A stretch of 8,347 bases of DNA from CAYYYG01 sp964591375 (GTDB lineage Bacteria > Patescibacteriota > Microgenomatia > UBA1406 > GWC2-37-13): positions 1 through 8,347 of the forward strand of contig CAZQAU010000045.1 of assembly GCA_964591375.1 (NCBI GenBank). The letters are read 5' to 3'. The notes under the pieces are model-generated. The model did no database searches and was not told the DNA's origin. It saw nothing but the letters and a program-made list of their open reading frames with translations. Within the stretch, counting starts at the first letter, position 1. Each line of letters starts with the position of its first letter. This document shows, in pieces, positions 1 to 5,820 of the stretch. The translations under genes were made by a program, and so were the position numbers.

Positions 1-356
1 AAAACCTGTCTGAATTCCTAGCACCTACATATACTATTCATCTTGATGCTGGTGATCCTTGGGAAGGAAAAACCTTAAACCACGAAGAATTCAAAGCTCG
101 TCTTCAGAATTCCTTTGGCCCATTCCCCGACATCCATTTCGCGATCCAAACCGCCATTGCCGATGGCAATGCTGTCGTAATCACATGGATTATGACCGGT
201 ACTAATAAGGGAAATATGGGCAGCATTCCCCCAACCAATAAACCGATAAAAACTAATGGTGTAACCATCTATTATTTTCAAGATGGAAAAATTTGCGGAC
301 ACTCGCAGGTGTTTGATAGAAAAACAGTAATGCAGCAACTTGGTTTTGGAAGATAA
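1..356 (+). CDS. SnoaL-like / ester cyclase family protein, 5' truncated
   Basis: The frame is open from the window edge (first complete codon at position 3) to TAA at 354-356, giving about 117 residues. The visible part is the C-terminal three quarters of a small alpha+beta-barrel protein of the SnoaL-like polyketide cyclase / ester cyclase type (NTF2-like fold). Family traits seen are an FPDIHF strand, the IADGNAVVITW strand, a GTNKG turn, an IPPTNKPIKTNG segment, the strand-turn FQDGKICGHSQVFDR, and the terminal QQLG motif. Members of this family catalyse varied ring-closing or hydrolytic reactions, and many are uncharacterised, so no substrate can be given. The Asp in VFDR lies where the family's acid/base residue usually sits. 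The protein has no visible membrane segment and is probably cytosolic. The start codon and promoter lie outside the window. It converges with the next gene, with 8 bp between stops and no clear terminator hairpin. The family call is firm and the function is open. Confidence 0.8.
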   Translation, partial: NLSEFLAPTYTIHLDAGDPWEGKTLNHEEFKARLQNSFGPFPDIHFAIQTAIADGNAVVITWIMTGTNKGNMGSIPPTNKPIKTNGVTIYYFQDGKICGHSQVFDRKTVMQQLGFGR

Positions 357-364
357 CGTTTGTC

Positions 365-1426
365 TCACTCCACAATCTCGGCTTTCATCCCCATAAAATC
401 CGCGTATCGTTGCACAGCCTGCTGTAATGCGTTTTTTTCAGACTCACTCAATAGCCGGAAATAGCGTGGAACAATGGAAATTCTGTCTTTGAATATCGTT
501 CTCTTCCATGTTCCCACAATATGCCCCTTCAAAATTATGGTATTCCAAAAACCATTTTCAAATGCTTTGTCATGATTCGCACTTGGTTCATAAAAAGCAC
601 TCCGATCCTTATAGGCAATCACATATTCATCATAAGTGGGAAGCAAAATCACAGAATTCGAATATGCCGTGTCTGTTACATTATTGCCGAACCAATAGGT
701 TTTATTTCCGATCACTTCCGACTGTAAAACGTTTTTATTTTCCTCAATCCCTTTGCGTATATCCGCGGCCGTCAGCCCGGACCACCACACACAGTCCGGC
801 ACGGTTGCCGGTCCGTGACTGGTAAAATACAACTTCACCAGTTTGCTTAATGCTTCATCAGCAGATAGGGCCGGTGTCGGAGGCACTCTCTCGTCCAAAA
901 GCATATAAGTAAACTGTTTTCCTCTGCGCGGGCCGCTGCAAATTATGCCATCAAGTTCAGCCTGCATGATAGTATACGAAAGCCCCAGCTGGTCGGTCGG
1001 GATTTTTGACTGTTTTAACAGGGTATTTAACTCATCACGGGTACATTGCTTTCCGCCCATTAAAGCTTTCTCAATGATGCGGTTACTGCTCGCAAAAATT
1101 GATTTATCGAGTCCGGATTTTCGGTAGTAGTATCCGTTGTATGCATGCACACGCGGTGCAGTCAGAGCCAAAATCCACCGGATATTTTGTGGGCTCACAA
1201 AGTGCCAGGTGGGGCGCATCAGATGCGTGCGTAGTATTTCCCCGGCATTGAATGCAGTCTCTATCGACTGCTCGGTGGCCTCATGCATCCGCATACCCAG
1301 TGACCACTGTGCACCATAATAATCCTGCGCCTGCATTGCGCCAAAATATTCCAATACCTCCACCGGTTTCTTGAACTTATTTACCGTTAAATATTGATTG
1401 TGCAGTCTCGAATTCACAATATGCAT
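365..1426 (-). CDS. HTH_42 (winged-helix) DNA glycosylase, AlkZ-like
   Basis: This is a protein of 353 aa from the preferred ATG (1424-1426); an in-frame TTG at 1430-1432 would add two residues. It belongs to the winged-helix DNA-binding family PF06224 (HTH_42), which includes Streptomyces AlkZ and E. coli YcaQ/AlkX. These are glycosylases that remove bulky alkylated bases and unhook interstrand crosslinks. The catalytic signature Gln-hydrophobic-Gln is present as MQAQD near residues 31-35, which is the AlkZ form rather than the QxD form of YcaQ. The conserved RPTWHFV segment lies at about residues 71-77 and is followed by an IRWILALTAPRV helix. The length is normal for the family. Nothing suggests export, so it should act on chromosomal DNA in the cytoplasm. 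It diverges from the DUF2277 gene. A TATAAT on the minus strand (1439-1434) lies 7 bp before the ATG with no Shine-Dalgarno, which fits a leaderless or very short leader. Many family members are annotated only as winged-helix proteins, so the glycosylase activity is inferred. Confidence 0.85.
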   Translation of the reverse strand: MHIVNSRLHNQYLTVNKFKKPVEVLEYFGAMQAQDYYGAQWSLGMRMHEATEQSIETAFNAGEILRTHLMRPTWHFVSPQNIRWILALTAPRVHAYNGYYYRKSGLDKSIFASSNRIIEKALMGGKQCTRDELNTLLKQSKIPTDQLGLSYTIMQAELDGIICSGPRRGKQFTYMLLDERVPPTPALSADEALSKLVKLYFTSHGPATVPDCVWWSGLTAADIRKGIEENKNVLQSEVIGNKTYWFGNNVTDTAYSNSVILLPTYDEYVIAYKDRSAFYEPSANHDKAFENGFWNTIILKGHIVGTWKRTIFKDRISIVPRYFRLLSESEKNALQQAVQRYADFMGMKAEIVE

Positions 1427-1479
1427 ATTCAAAATTATATAGTGAAAATTATCAATCTTGGGAGTGTTACAATTACGGT
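1427..1479. promoter_or_regulatory. Divergent promoter region of the HTH_42 and DUF2277 genes
   Basis: These 53 bp must drive both flanking genes. On the minus strand TATAAT (1439-1434) ends 7 bp before the ATG at 1426. On the plus strand TACAAT (1468-1473) ends 6 bp before the ATG at 1480. With the usual distance from -10 box to start site, both transcripts would begin at or within a base or two of their start codons. No purine-rich ribosome binding site precedes either ATG. I found no convincing -35 box at 16-18 bp for either hexamer, so the exact promoters are tentative. Confidence 0.4.
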
Positions 1480-1752
1480 ATGTGCCGCAATATCAAAACA
1501 CTCTTTAACTTTGACCCACCCGCAAACGAACAGGAGATTCGCGATGCCTCATTGCAGTTTGTTCGCAAACTTTCCGGCTTTCGCAGTCCTTCAAAAGCGA
1601 ATGAAAAAGCATTTGCTGAAGCAGTTGAAAAAATTACCGCCGATGTCGAGACATTGCTTCATTCTTTAAAAACCGATGCCCCAAAACACAACCGCGAAGT
1701 TGAGGCGGAGCGAGCACGGGCAAGGTCTTTGAAGAGGTTTGGGCAGAAATAA
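1480..1752 (+). CDS. DUF2277 family protein
   Basis: This 90-aa protein matches the DUF2277 family (PF10041) closely. It begins MCRNIKTLFNFDPPAN, continues with an EEIR-type helix (EQEIRDASLQFVRKLSGF), then an SPSKANEKAF segment, and ends with the REVEAERARARSLKRFG helix that closes the family. It is full length. Proteins of this family are small, mostly helical and of unknown function; the invariant Met-Cys-Arg-Asn start suggests the N-terminus itself matters. There is no signal peptide or membrane segment. The ATG at 1480 is fixed by that conserved N-terminus and has no Shine-Dalgarno; a TACAAT hexamer 6 bp upstream suggests leaderless expression. The gene is divergent from the HTH_42 glycosylase gene, so a link to DNA repair could be imagined, but the sequence does not demonstrate one. 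Confidence 0.88.
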   Translation: MCRNIKTLFNFDPPANEQEIRDASLQFVRKLSGFRSPSKANEKAFAEAVEKITADVETLLHSLKTDAPKHNREVEAERARARSLKRFGQK

Positions 1753-1771
1753 AATTAACTTATAAAAAAAC

Positions 1772-1826
1772 TATAAACTTTATTCACAATTTTGTCATTC
1801 TTTTTTCAATCCAAGATATAAACTTT
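1772..1826 (+). repeat. 10-bp direct repeat TATAAACTTT upstream of the 197-aa gene
   Basis: TATAAACTTT occurs at 1772-1781 and again at 1817-1826, 45 bp apart, within the 91-bp AT-rich spacer after the DUF2277 gene. Each copy starts with a TATAAA that could serve as a -10 box. They may be tandem promoters or protein-binding sites, or a chance match in AT-rich DNA. Confidence 0.4.
1792..1822 (+). promoter_or_regulatory. Candidate promoter of the 197-aa membrane protein gene
   Basis: TTGTCA (1792-1797, five of six matches to TTGACA) is followed after 19 bp by TATAAA (1817-1822, five of six matches to TATAAT). Transcription would begin near 1829, giving a leader of about 15 nt before the ATG at 1844, with no Shine-Dalgarno. 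The spacer is longer than ideal, so confidence is low. Confidence 0.35.
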
Positions 1827-1843
1827 TACTACTTCGGCAACTT

Positions 1844-2437
1844 ATGAAAAATAAATTACTAATAATAATATTCTCGATACTTTTCGCTTCGATTCTCTCA
1901 TTCCTTATTGGCATACACTGGCACGGAACAGTAAGCCAATGGATTCAAAATAAAAAAATAAAAGCACACTCCCTTAGATGTTATGGGCACAACAACTTAA
2001 CGGAAACATATCAGCAGGACTGTTATGCAGAGTTAAATAGACCAGCTTTTGTTATGAAAGACCATCTTATTTGCCAGTATATTACTATCCACCAACTTGA
2101 AACTGATATGAAAAACAAAATGGTAAATGAACAAAATATCAAATCCGACTACAGAAAACTGACGATTGATATCGACTCTAAAAAAAAGATACTCACCCGA
2201 TCGGCTGATGCCGGTGAAGTAGTAAAAGGTACATTTACCATTATCAAAGAAGACACCAATACCCTTCTTGCCGAAAGAAAAACTGTCATTGATGATGTGT
2301 TTTATAAATTCACAAATTACGAATATATTCTCTTAACAAAAAAATCAGGAACTGGCACTATTACGTATACTGATGTAGATGCTTCCACAAAAACATCTCA
2401 TTCAAATATAAATACAGCTTTCTTTCAATGTCAATAA
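1844..2437 (+). CDS. Hypothetical membrane-anchored protein, 197 aa
   Basis: I do not recognise this protein. Residues 4-24 form one strong hydrophobic helix (KLLIIIFSILFASILSFLIG) after a short basic N-terminus, followed by IHWHG. There is no clear signal-peptidase site, so it is probably a single-pass anchor with the rest outside the membrane. The exterior part has Cys at residues 46, 60, 77 and 196, which could form two disulfides. Residues 105-180 read as alternating beta strands (LTIDIDSKKKIL, GTFTIIKEDTN, EYILLTKKSGTGTITYTD), suggesting a small beta-rich domain. A promoter candidate lies at 1792-1822. The gene ends 64 bp before the ATG of surface-protein copy 1, and its last codons lie inside the duplicated block that also precedes copy 2. 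It may assist or accompany the surface proteins, but that rests on position alone. Confidence 0.7.
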   Translation: MKNKLLIIIFSILFASILSFLIGIHWHGTVSQWIQNKKIKAHSLRCYGHNNLTETYQQDCYAELNRPAFVMKDHLICQYITIHQLETDMKNKMVNEQNIKSDYRKLTIDIDSKKKILTRSADAGEVVKGTFTIIKEDTNTLLAERKTVIDDVFYKFTNYEYILLTKKSGTGTITYTDVDASTKTSHSNINTAFFQCQ

Positions 2438-2451
2438 ACTCTGATTGAAAG
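2422..2451. promoter_or_regulatory. Inverted repeat over the -35 box of copy 1 (candidate operator)
   Basis: CTTTCAAT (2422-2429) and ATTGAAAG (2444-2451) are perfect inverted 8-mers whose centres are 22 bp apart, about two helical turns. A nested pair TCAAT (2431-2435) / ATTGA (2444-2448) shares the right arm. The right arm contains the -35 hexamer TTGAAA. No T-run follows, so a dimeric regulator site is likelier than an intrinsic terminator for the preceding gene. Confidence 0.45.
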
Positions 2452-2473
2452 CACTTATTCAGCGTGGTTTAAT
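2445..2473 (+). promoter_or_regulatory. Extended -10 promoter of surface-protein copy 1
   Basis: TTGAAA (2445-2450), a 17-bp spacer and TTTAAT (2468-2473) make a good sigma-70-type promoter, strengthened by TG one base before the -10 box (2465-2466, extended -10). Transcription should start near 2480, about 22 nt before the ATG at 2502. All elements are conserved in the block before copy 2. Because the TTG at 2445 lies in the -35 box, it cannot be the translation start if this promoter is used. Confidence 0.6.
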
Positions 2474-2501
2474 TAATATAGTTACCCGATTCATATTAAA
2501 C

Positions 2502-4049
2502 ATGTGGTCTAAATCCATCATCTTAAGTTTCATCTTTGTTGCAACTTTTTTATTCTTCAACCATGCAGTCAAAGCTGATAATGGTTGGTGGAATGTCGGG
2601 TGGAAATATCGGAAACAACTGACATTTCAGAACTCGGCACAAAATGAAAATCTGAATAACTTTCCCGTTCTGGTGAAACTGACTGCCTCAAACTTCGATT
2701 TCTCCAAAGCCCAATCAACCGGCTACGACATCCGCTTTTTAGATACTGATGGCAACACCGAACTTCCTTACGAAATTGAAAAATGGGATACCGCGGCTCA
2801 GGAAGCATATGTGTGGGTAAAAGTTCCCCAAGTTGATGCTTCTTCAAACTCAGATTATATATATATGTATTATGGTAATTCCGTTGCGGTGAATGCTCAG
2901 TCGACAATTAACGTATGGGATAGTAACTATGCCGGAGTTTGGCATCTTAAAGAAAATGGTAATGGAACTGCTTATGAATTTCAAGACTCCACCAATCACG
3001 CCAACGGTACCGGCGGCGATGGCACCAGTGCTTTGGGACCAACAAAAACAAATTCCGGGAAAATTGATGGCGGACAAAGCTTTGGGGGCAATCATTATAT
3101 CGGACTTGGTAATAACTACTCATTTGAACGGACTAACAGTTTTACTGTTGAAGGATGGGCTAAGGCAAACAGTTTGGCTTCGAGAGCCATTTTTGCCAAA
3201 CTCCTCGCCGGCGCCGTCGCAACCGGGTACCAGTTACGACTCGATAGCTCGGGTAAATATGTCTTCTTTCTCATAAACTCCGTCAGCGGGAATAACTATA
3301 TAAAGGTTACCGGTGACACAACAGTTGCAACCGGAACTTTCTACCATGTGGTCGCAACATATGACGGATCTTCTTCGGCGTCGGGGGTCAAAATGTATGT
3401 CAATGGTGTTCCCCAGAATCTGACAGTCAACAGCAACACACTCACCTCCTCTATTATCAACGGAGTAAGTGCGCGCATTGGTAGTGGAGAATTTATCAGT
3501 AACCCGTTTGACGGGGTACTCGATGAGGTGCGAATATCTACCGGTGTCCGTTCTTCGGCATGGGTCAATGCTTCTTATAAAACACAAAACGATACTCTCA
3601 TCAATTATGGTTCGGAAGATACGTATGTCCATTCAACCGTTAATACTCAATACGTAGCACAATCATCAACTGAGAAACCAACCTGTACTAACACCGCCCC
3701 TGCCGCGCCGGATTTATTTCAAATAAACACTACAAAAAAGAGTGCAACCTTGTATTTTACTCCTGCCGGTAATCCACACAATTCATACACAATTAGTTAT
3801 GGATATGATGATAATATCGAACGATTTGGTACCGGATTCAGCAAGATGTCCAGTGACGGTGTACAAAGCTATACAATCAATGCACTGTCGCCTAACACAA
3901 AATATTTTTTCAAAATCCGTGCCAGTAACGGCTGCATGCCCGGCCCCTGGAGCCGAACGATGATGGTGAAGACTGGGTATTCTAATTCGGGATTTATTTT
4001 TTATGCGTATAACTCCGTGGTGAAGATGATAAATAGCATAGTATATTAA
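2502..4049 (+). CDS. Secreted DUF2341-LamG-fibronectin-type surface protein, copy 1
   Basis: From ATG 2502 the product is 515 aa. Residues 1-25 are a signal peptide (MWSK, a hydrophobic core, then AVKA before DN). Residues 29-139 are a DUF2341 domain (WWNVGWKYRKQL, NFPVLVKL, LPYEIEKWD, VWVKVPQ, YIYMYYGN). Residues 145-353 are a LamG-like concanavalin-A-fold domain ending in DGVLDEVRIS. Residues 395-493 are a fibronectin-type module bracketed by Cys395 and Cys478, a likely disulfide. A 22-residue tail without sorting motif or clear anchor ends the protein. Such proteins bind glycans or proteins at the cell surface; the ligand is unknown. An in-frame TTG at 2445 would add 19 residues, but that stretch contains the promoter. 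Between copies 1 and 2 it has four substitutions, all amino-acid changing, as expected of non-coding DNA. The DUF2341 domain is about 89% identical to copy 3 but 59% to copy 2, so the gene is mosaic. Confidence 0.88.
   Translation: MWSKSIILSFIFVATFLFFNHAVKADNGWWNVGWKYRKQLTFQNSAQNENLNNFPVLVKLTASNFDFSKAQSTGYDIRFLDTDGNTELPYEIEKWDTAAQEAYVWVKVPQVDASSNSDYIYMYYGNSVAVNAQSTINVWDSNYAGVWHLKENGNGTAYEFQDSTNHANGTGGDGTSALGPTKTNSGKIDGGQSFGGNHYIGLGNNYSFERTNSFTVEGWAKANSLASRAIFAKLLAGAVATGYQLRLDSSGKYVFFLINSVSGNNYIKVTGDTTVATGTFYHVVATYDGSSSASGVKMYVNGVPQNLTVNSNTLTSSIINGVSARIGSGEFISNPFDGVLDEVRISTGVRSSAWVNASYKTQNDTLINYGSEDTYVHSTVNTQYVAQSSTEKPTCTNTAPAAPDLFQINTTKKSATLYFTPAGNPHNSYTISYGYDDNIERFGTGFSKMSSDGVQSYTINALSPNTKYFFKIRASNGCMPGPWSRTMMVKTGYSNSGFIFYAYNSVVKMINSIVY
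3684..3738 (+). repeat. 55-bp segment identical to the window's last 55 bases
   Basis: This stretch encodes the start of the fibronectin-type module of copy 1 (CTNTAPAAPDLFQINTTK). It is identical at every base to 8293-8347 in copy 3. The base immediately upstream differs (C at 3683, T at 8292) and the preceding codons are clearly diverged. Confidence 0.95.
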
Positions 4050-4069
4050 TGAGTGACGACTTTATGTAC

Positions 4070-4090
4070 TGACCATTAATAATAATGTCA
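4070..4090. repeat. Imperfect inverted repeat upstream of tag
   Basis: TGACCATTA, an ATAA loop and TAATGTCA form a 16-base pairing interrupted by one bulged C. It overlaps the candidate -35 region of tag, so it could be an operator. It has no T-run and is weak as a terminator for copy 1. Confidence 0.4.
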
Positions 4091-4103
4091 CTGCACAGAT
4101 AAT
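4076..4103 (+). promoter_or_regulatory. Candidate promoter of tag
   Basis: GATAAT (4098-4103, five of six matches to TATAAT) is preceded after 16 bp by TTAATA (4076-4081, four of six matches to TTGACA). Transcription would begin near 4110, about 13 nt before the ATG at 4123. No Shine-Dalgarno is visible; the AAAAATATTTTT palindrome lies in the leader. Confidence 0.3.
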
Positions 4104-4122
4104 ACAAAAATATTTTTAATAT

Positions 4123-4692
4123 ATGACAAACAATAAAACACGCTGCGAGTGGGCGGAAACAAACCCGATTAATCATGTTTACCATGACACTGAATGGGGT
4201 GTACCGGTACACGACGATACGAAACTTTTTGAAATGCTGATTCTGGAAGGTGCACAGGCCGGACTTTCGTGGACGACAATTTTAAAGAAACGGGAAAATT
4301 ACCGGAAGGCGTTTGACTTGTTTGATGTCAAAAAAATCGCACAGTATGACGCGGCAAAAGTGGCTTCCTTACTTGACGACTCCGGAATCATCAGAAATAA
4401 ACTGAAGATTGCGGCAACAATTCAAAATGCAAAGGCATTCCTTGCGGTACAAAAAGAGTTCGGCAATTTTGATACTTATATTTGGCAGTTTGTTGGAAAT
4501 AAACCCATCAAAAACACTTTCAAAAGTTTAAAAGAATATCCCACCAAAACCAAAGAAGCTGAAATGATGAGCCGGGATCTTTTAAAACGTGGCTTTAAGT
4601 TTGTCGGACCGACGATCTGCTACGCTTTTATGCAGGCTGTGGGAATGGTAAATGATCATCAGTTACAGTGTTTCCGATATCATGAAGTATGA
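4123..4692 (+). CDS. tag: DNA-3-methyladenine glycosylase I
   Basis: This 189-aa cytosolic enzyme hydrolyses the N-glycosidic bond of 3-methyladenine in DNA, the first step of base excision repair of alkylation damage. It aligns almost end to end with E. coli Tag from memory, with an offset of four residues. Shared blocks are YHDTEWGVP, LFEMLILEGAQAGLSW, ILKKRENYR, DSGIIRNKLKI, KRGFKFVGPTICYAFMQAVGMVNDH. The zinc-snap ligands are all present (Cys8, His21, His179, Cys183), as is the active-site Glu42 (Glu38 in E. coli) and the pocket aromatics Tyr20 and Trp50. The C-terminus is a few residues shorter than in E. coli. The ATG at 4123 puts the Cys ligand at the expected distance from the N-terminus. 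The gene sits alone between copies 1 and 2 of the surface-protein family; no functional tie is evident, and its placement probably reflects rearrangement. It is the second alkyl-base glycosylase in the window. Confidence 0.96.
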   Translation: MTNNKTRCEWAETNPINHVYHDTEWGVPVHDDTKLFEMLILEGAQAGLSWTTILKKRENYRKAFDLFDVKKIAQYDAAKVASLLDDSGIIRNKLKIAATIQNAKAFLAVQKEFGNFDTYIWQFVGNKPIKNTFKSLKEYPTKTKEAEMMSRDLLKRGFKFVGPTICYAFMQAVGMVNDHQLQCFRYHEV

Positions 4693-4701
4693 AATATAGA
4701 C

Positions 4702-4719
4702 TTCTTTGAATGTCAATAA
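4702..4719 (+). pseudogene. Relic of the 3' end of the 197-aa gene
   Basis: In frame, this stretch reads Phe-Phe-Glu-Cys-Gln-stop, matching the Phe-Phe-Gln-Cys-Gln-stop that ends the 197-aa protein at 2420-2437, with one base difference. No further coding remnant precedes it; tag ends 9 bp upstream. It marks the left edge of the duplicated block and shows which way the copy was made. Confidence 0.65.
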
Positions 4720-4726
4720 ACTCTGA

Positions 4727-4755
4727 TTGAAAGCATTTATTCAGCATGGTTTAAT
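4727..4755 (+). promoter_or_regulatory. Extended -10 promoter of surface-protein copy 2
   Basis: TTGAAA (4727-4732), a 17-bp spacer and TTTAAT (4750-4755), with TG at 4747-4748, repeat the promoter of copy 1 exactly at all consensus positions. The predicted leader before ATG 4784 is about 22 nt. It probably also transcribes copy 3. Confidence 0.6.
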
Positions 4756-4783
4756 TAATATAGTTACCCGATTCTTATTAACC

Positions 4784-5820
4784 ATGAGGTCTAAATCCAT
4801 CATCGTAAGCTTCATCTTTTTTGCAACTTTTTTATTCTCAAATCGAGGAGTAAATGCCGATAACCGCTGGTGGAATGATGCTTGGAAATACAGGAAGATC
4901 CTAAGCTTCAACAATGCCGGGCGCACAGAAGACCTCAAAAATTTCCCTGTTCTGATCAAACTTAGCTCTGCCAACTTTGATTTCAGCAAAACAAAAAACA
5001 ATGGAGAAGACATACGCTTCATCGACTCTGATAACAACACGCAACTCCCCTACGAAATCGAACAATGGGATTCTGCAGCAAAAACTGCAATTATCTGGGT
5101 TAAGGTGCCACAGATAGATAATAATTCGGCAAGCGATTTTATTTACCTATATTACGGAAACAATTCTGCCTCCGATTCACAGACGGCAAGCTCTGTCTGG
5201 GACTCTAACTTTAAAGCTGTATGGCACTTAAAAGAAACAGGGAACGGAACAACCGATGAGTTCAAAGATTCCACTGCAACAGGCAATAATGGTCGTGGAG
5301 GTGATGGATCAGCTCCGACCGTACCGACAAAAGTTACCGGAAAAATTGATGGTGCACAAAACTTTGATGGTAGTAACGATTACATAGAAAATGCCACAAC
5401 TGGTCTGGATACAGCCAACAACATCACTCTATCGGCCTGGATTTATATCGATAGCGTACACAGCACGACCGGAAAAATCATTGCCTTAGGCAATAATACC
5501 GCAAGCATACATTACATCGATATTCTTGAAGCAACGGGAGGCGCTAATGCCCGCATGGTAATCAATAATACCGGAGCCGGCGTTTCAACCGGTACGACTT
5601 TGCTGACAACTAATAAATGGTACAAAATTGATGGCACATACAATATAAATAGCGGTGCCGTGAAAATCTATGTTAACGGTATTTTAGAAGGCACCAAAAA
5701 TTATAATGCCGAGACAAATAGCTTTAATACATTTGATCTGGGAATCGACCGGGCACATGTCACAAACAGAGCCTTACAGGGAACTATCGATGAAGCCGAG
5801 ATTTCCAATGTGGAACGATC
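4784..5820 (+). CDS. Secreted DUF2341-LamG surface protein, copy 2: 5' part, up to the assembly gap
   Basis: This is the first half of one gene that continues at 5921-7149. From ATG 4784, residues 1-25 are a signal peptide (MRSKS, hydrophobic core, GVNA before DN) close to that of copy 1. Residues 29-139 are DUF2341 (WWNDAWKYRKIL, NFPVLIKL, LPYEIEQWD, IWVKVPQ, FIYLYYGN). A LamG-like domain begins at about 144 (AVWHLKETGNGT, GKIDGAQNFDGSNDYI, LSAWIYI, WYKIDGTYN, VKIYVNG) and reaches GTIDEAEISNVER just before the Ns. As in copy 1, an upstream TTG (4727) lies in the -35 box and is not taken as the start. Reading straight through the 100 Ns leads into a wrong frame ending at 6025, which is an artefact. 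With the duplicated 55 bp collapsed, the whole protein is 736 aa. It is presumably exported and surface-exposed; the ligand is unknown. Confidence 0.85.

Larger units (their letters stand above)
2420..2530 (+). repeat. Duplicated promoter/signal-peptide block, copy A
   Basis: This stretch aligns without gaps to 4702-4812, with 8 differences in 111 bp by my count (about 93% identity). It covers the last five codons and stop of the 197-aa gene, an inverted repeat, the promoter, the leader and the first codons of the signal peptide of surface-protein copy 1. Identity falls sharply once the mature proteins begin. Confidence 0.9.
4702..4812 (+). repeat. Duplicated promoter/signal-peptide block, copy B
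   Basis: This is the second copy of the 2420-2530 block (8 differences in 111 bp), placed directly before surface-protein copy 2. The left arm of the inverted repeat has one mismatch here (CTTTGAAT, 4704-4711, against ATTGAAAG, 4726-4733), while the nested TCAAT (4713-4717) / ATTGA (4726-4730) pair is intact. Confidence 0.9.

Noticed and set aside
508..1319. Several plus-strand open frames opposite the HTH_42 gene
   Set aside because: They have low-complexity, Cys/His/Ser-rich shadow translations without family resemblance, while the minus strand encodes a full, conserved protein.
2422..2451. The CTTTCAAT/ATTGAAAG inverted repeat as an intrinsic terminator of the 197-aa gene
   Set aside because: The stem is AT-rich, the loop is 14 nt, no T-run follows, and the right arm is the -35 box of the next gene.
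2569..3632. Minus-strand and alternative-frame open frames inside copy 1
   Set aside because: They overlap well-supported DUF2341 and LamG coding sequence and show no recognisable domains or start signals.
4106..4117. AAAAATATTTTT before tag as a terminator
   Set aside because: The palindrome is pure A/T with no loop or GC stem and would not form a stable terminator hairpin.
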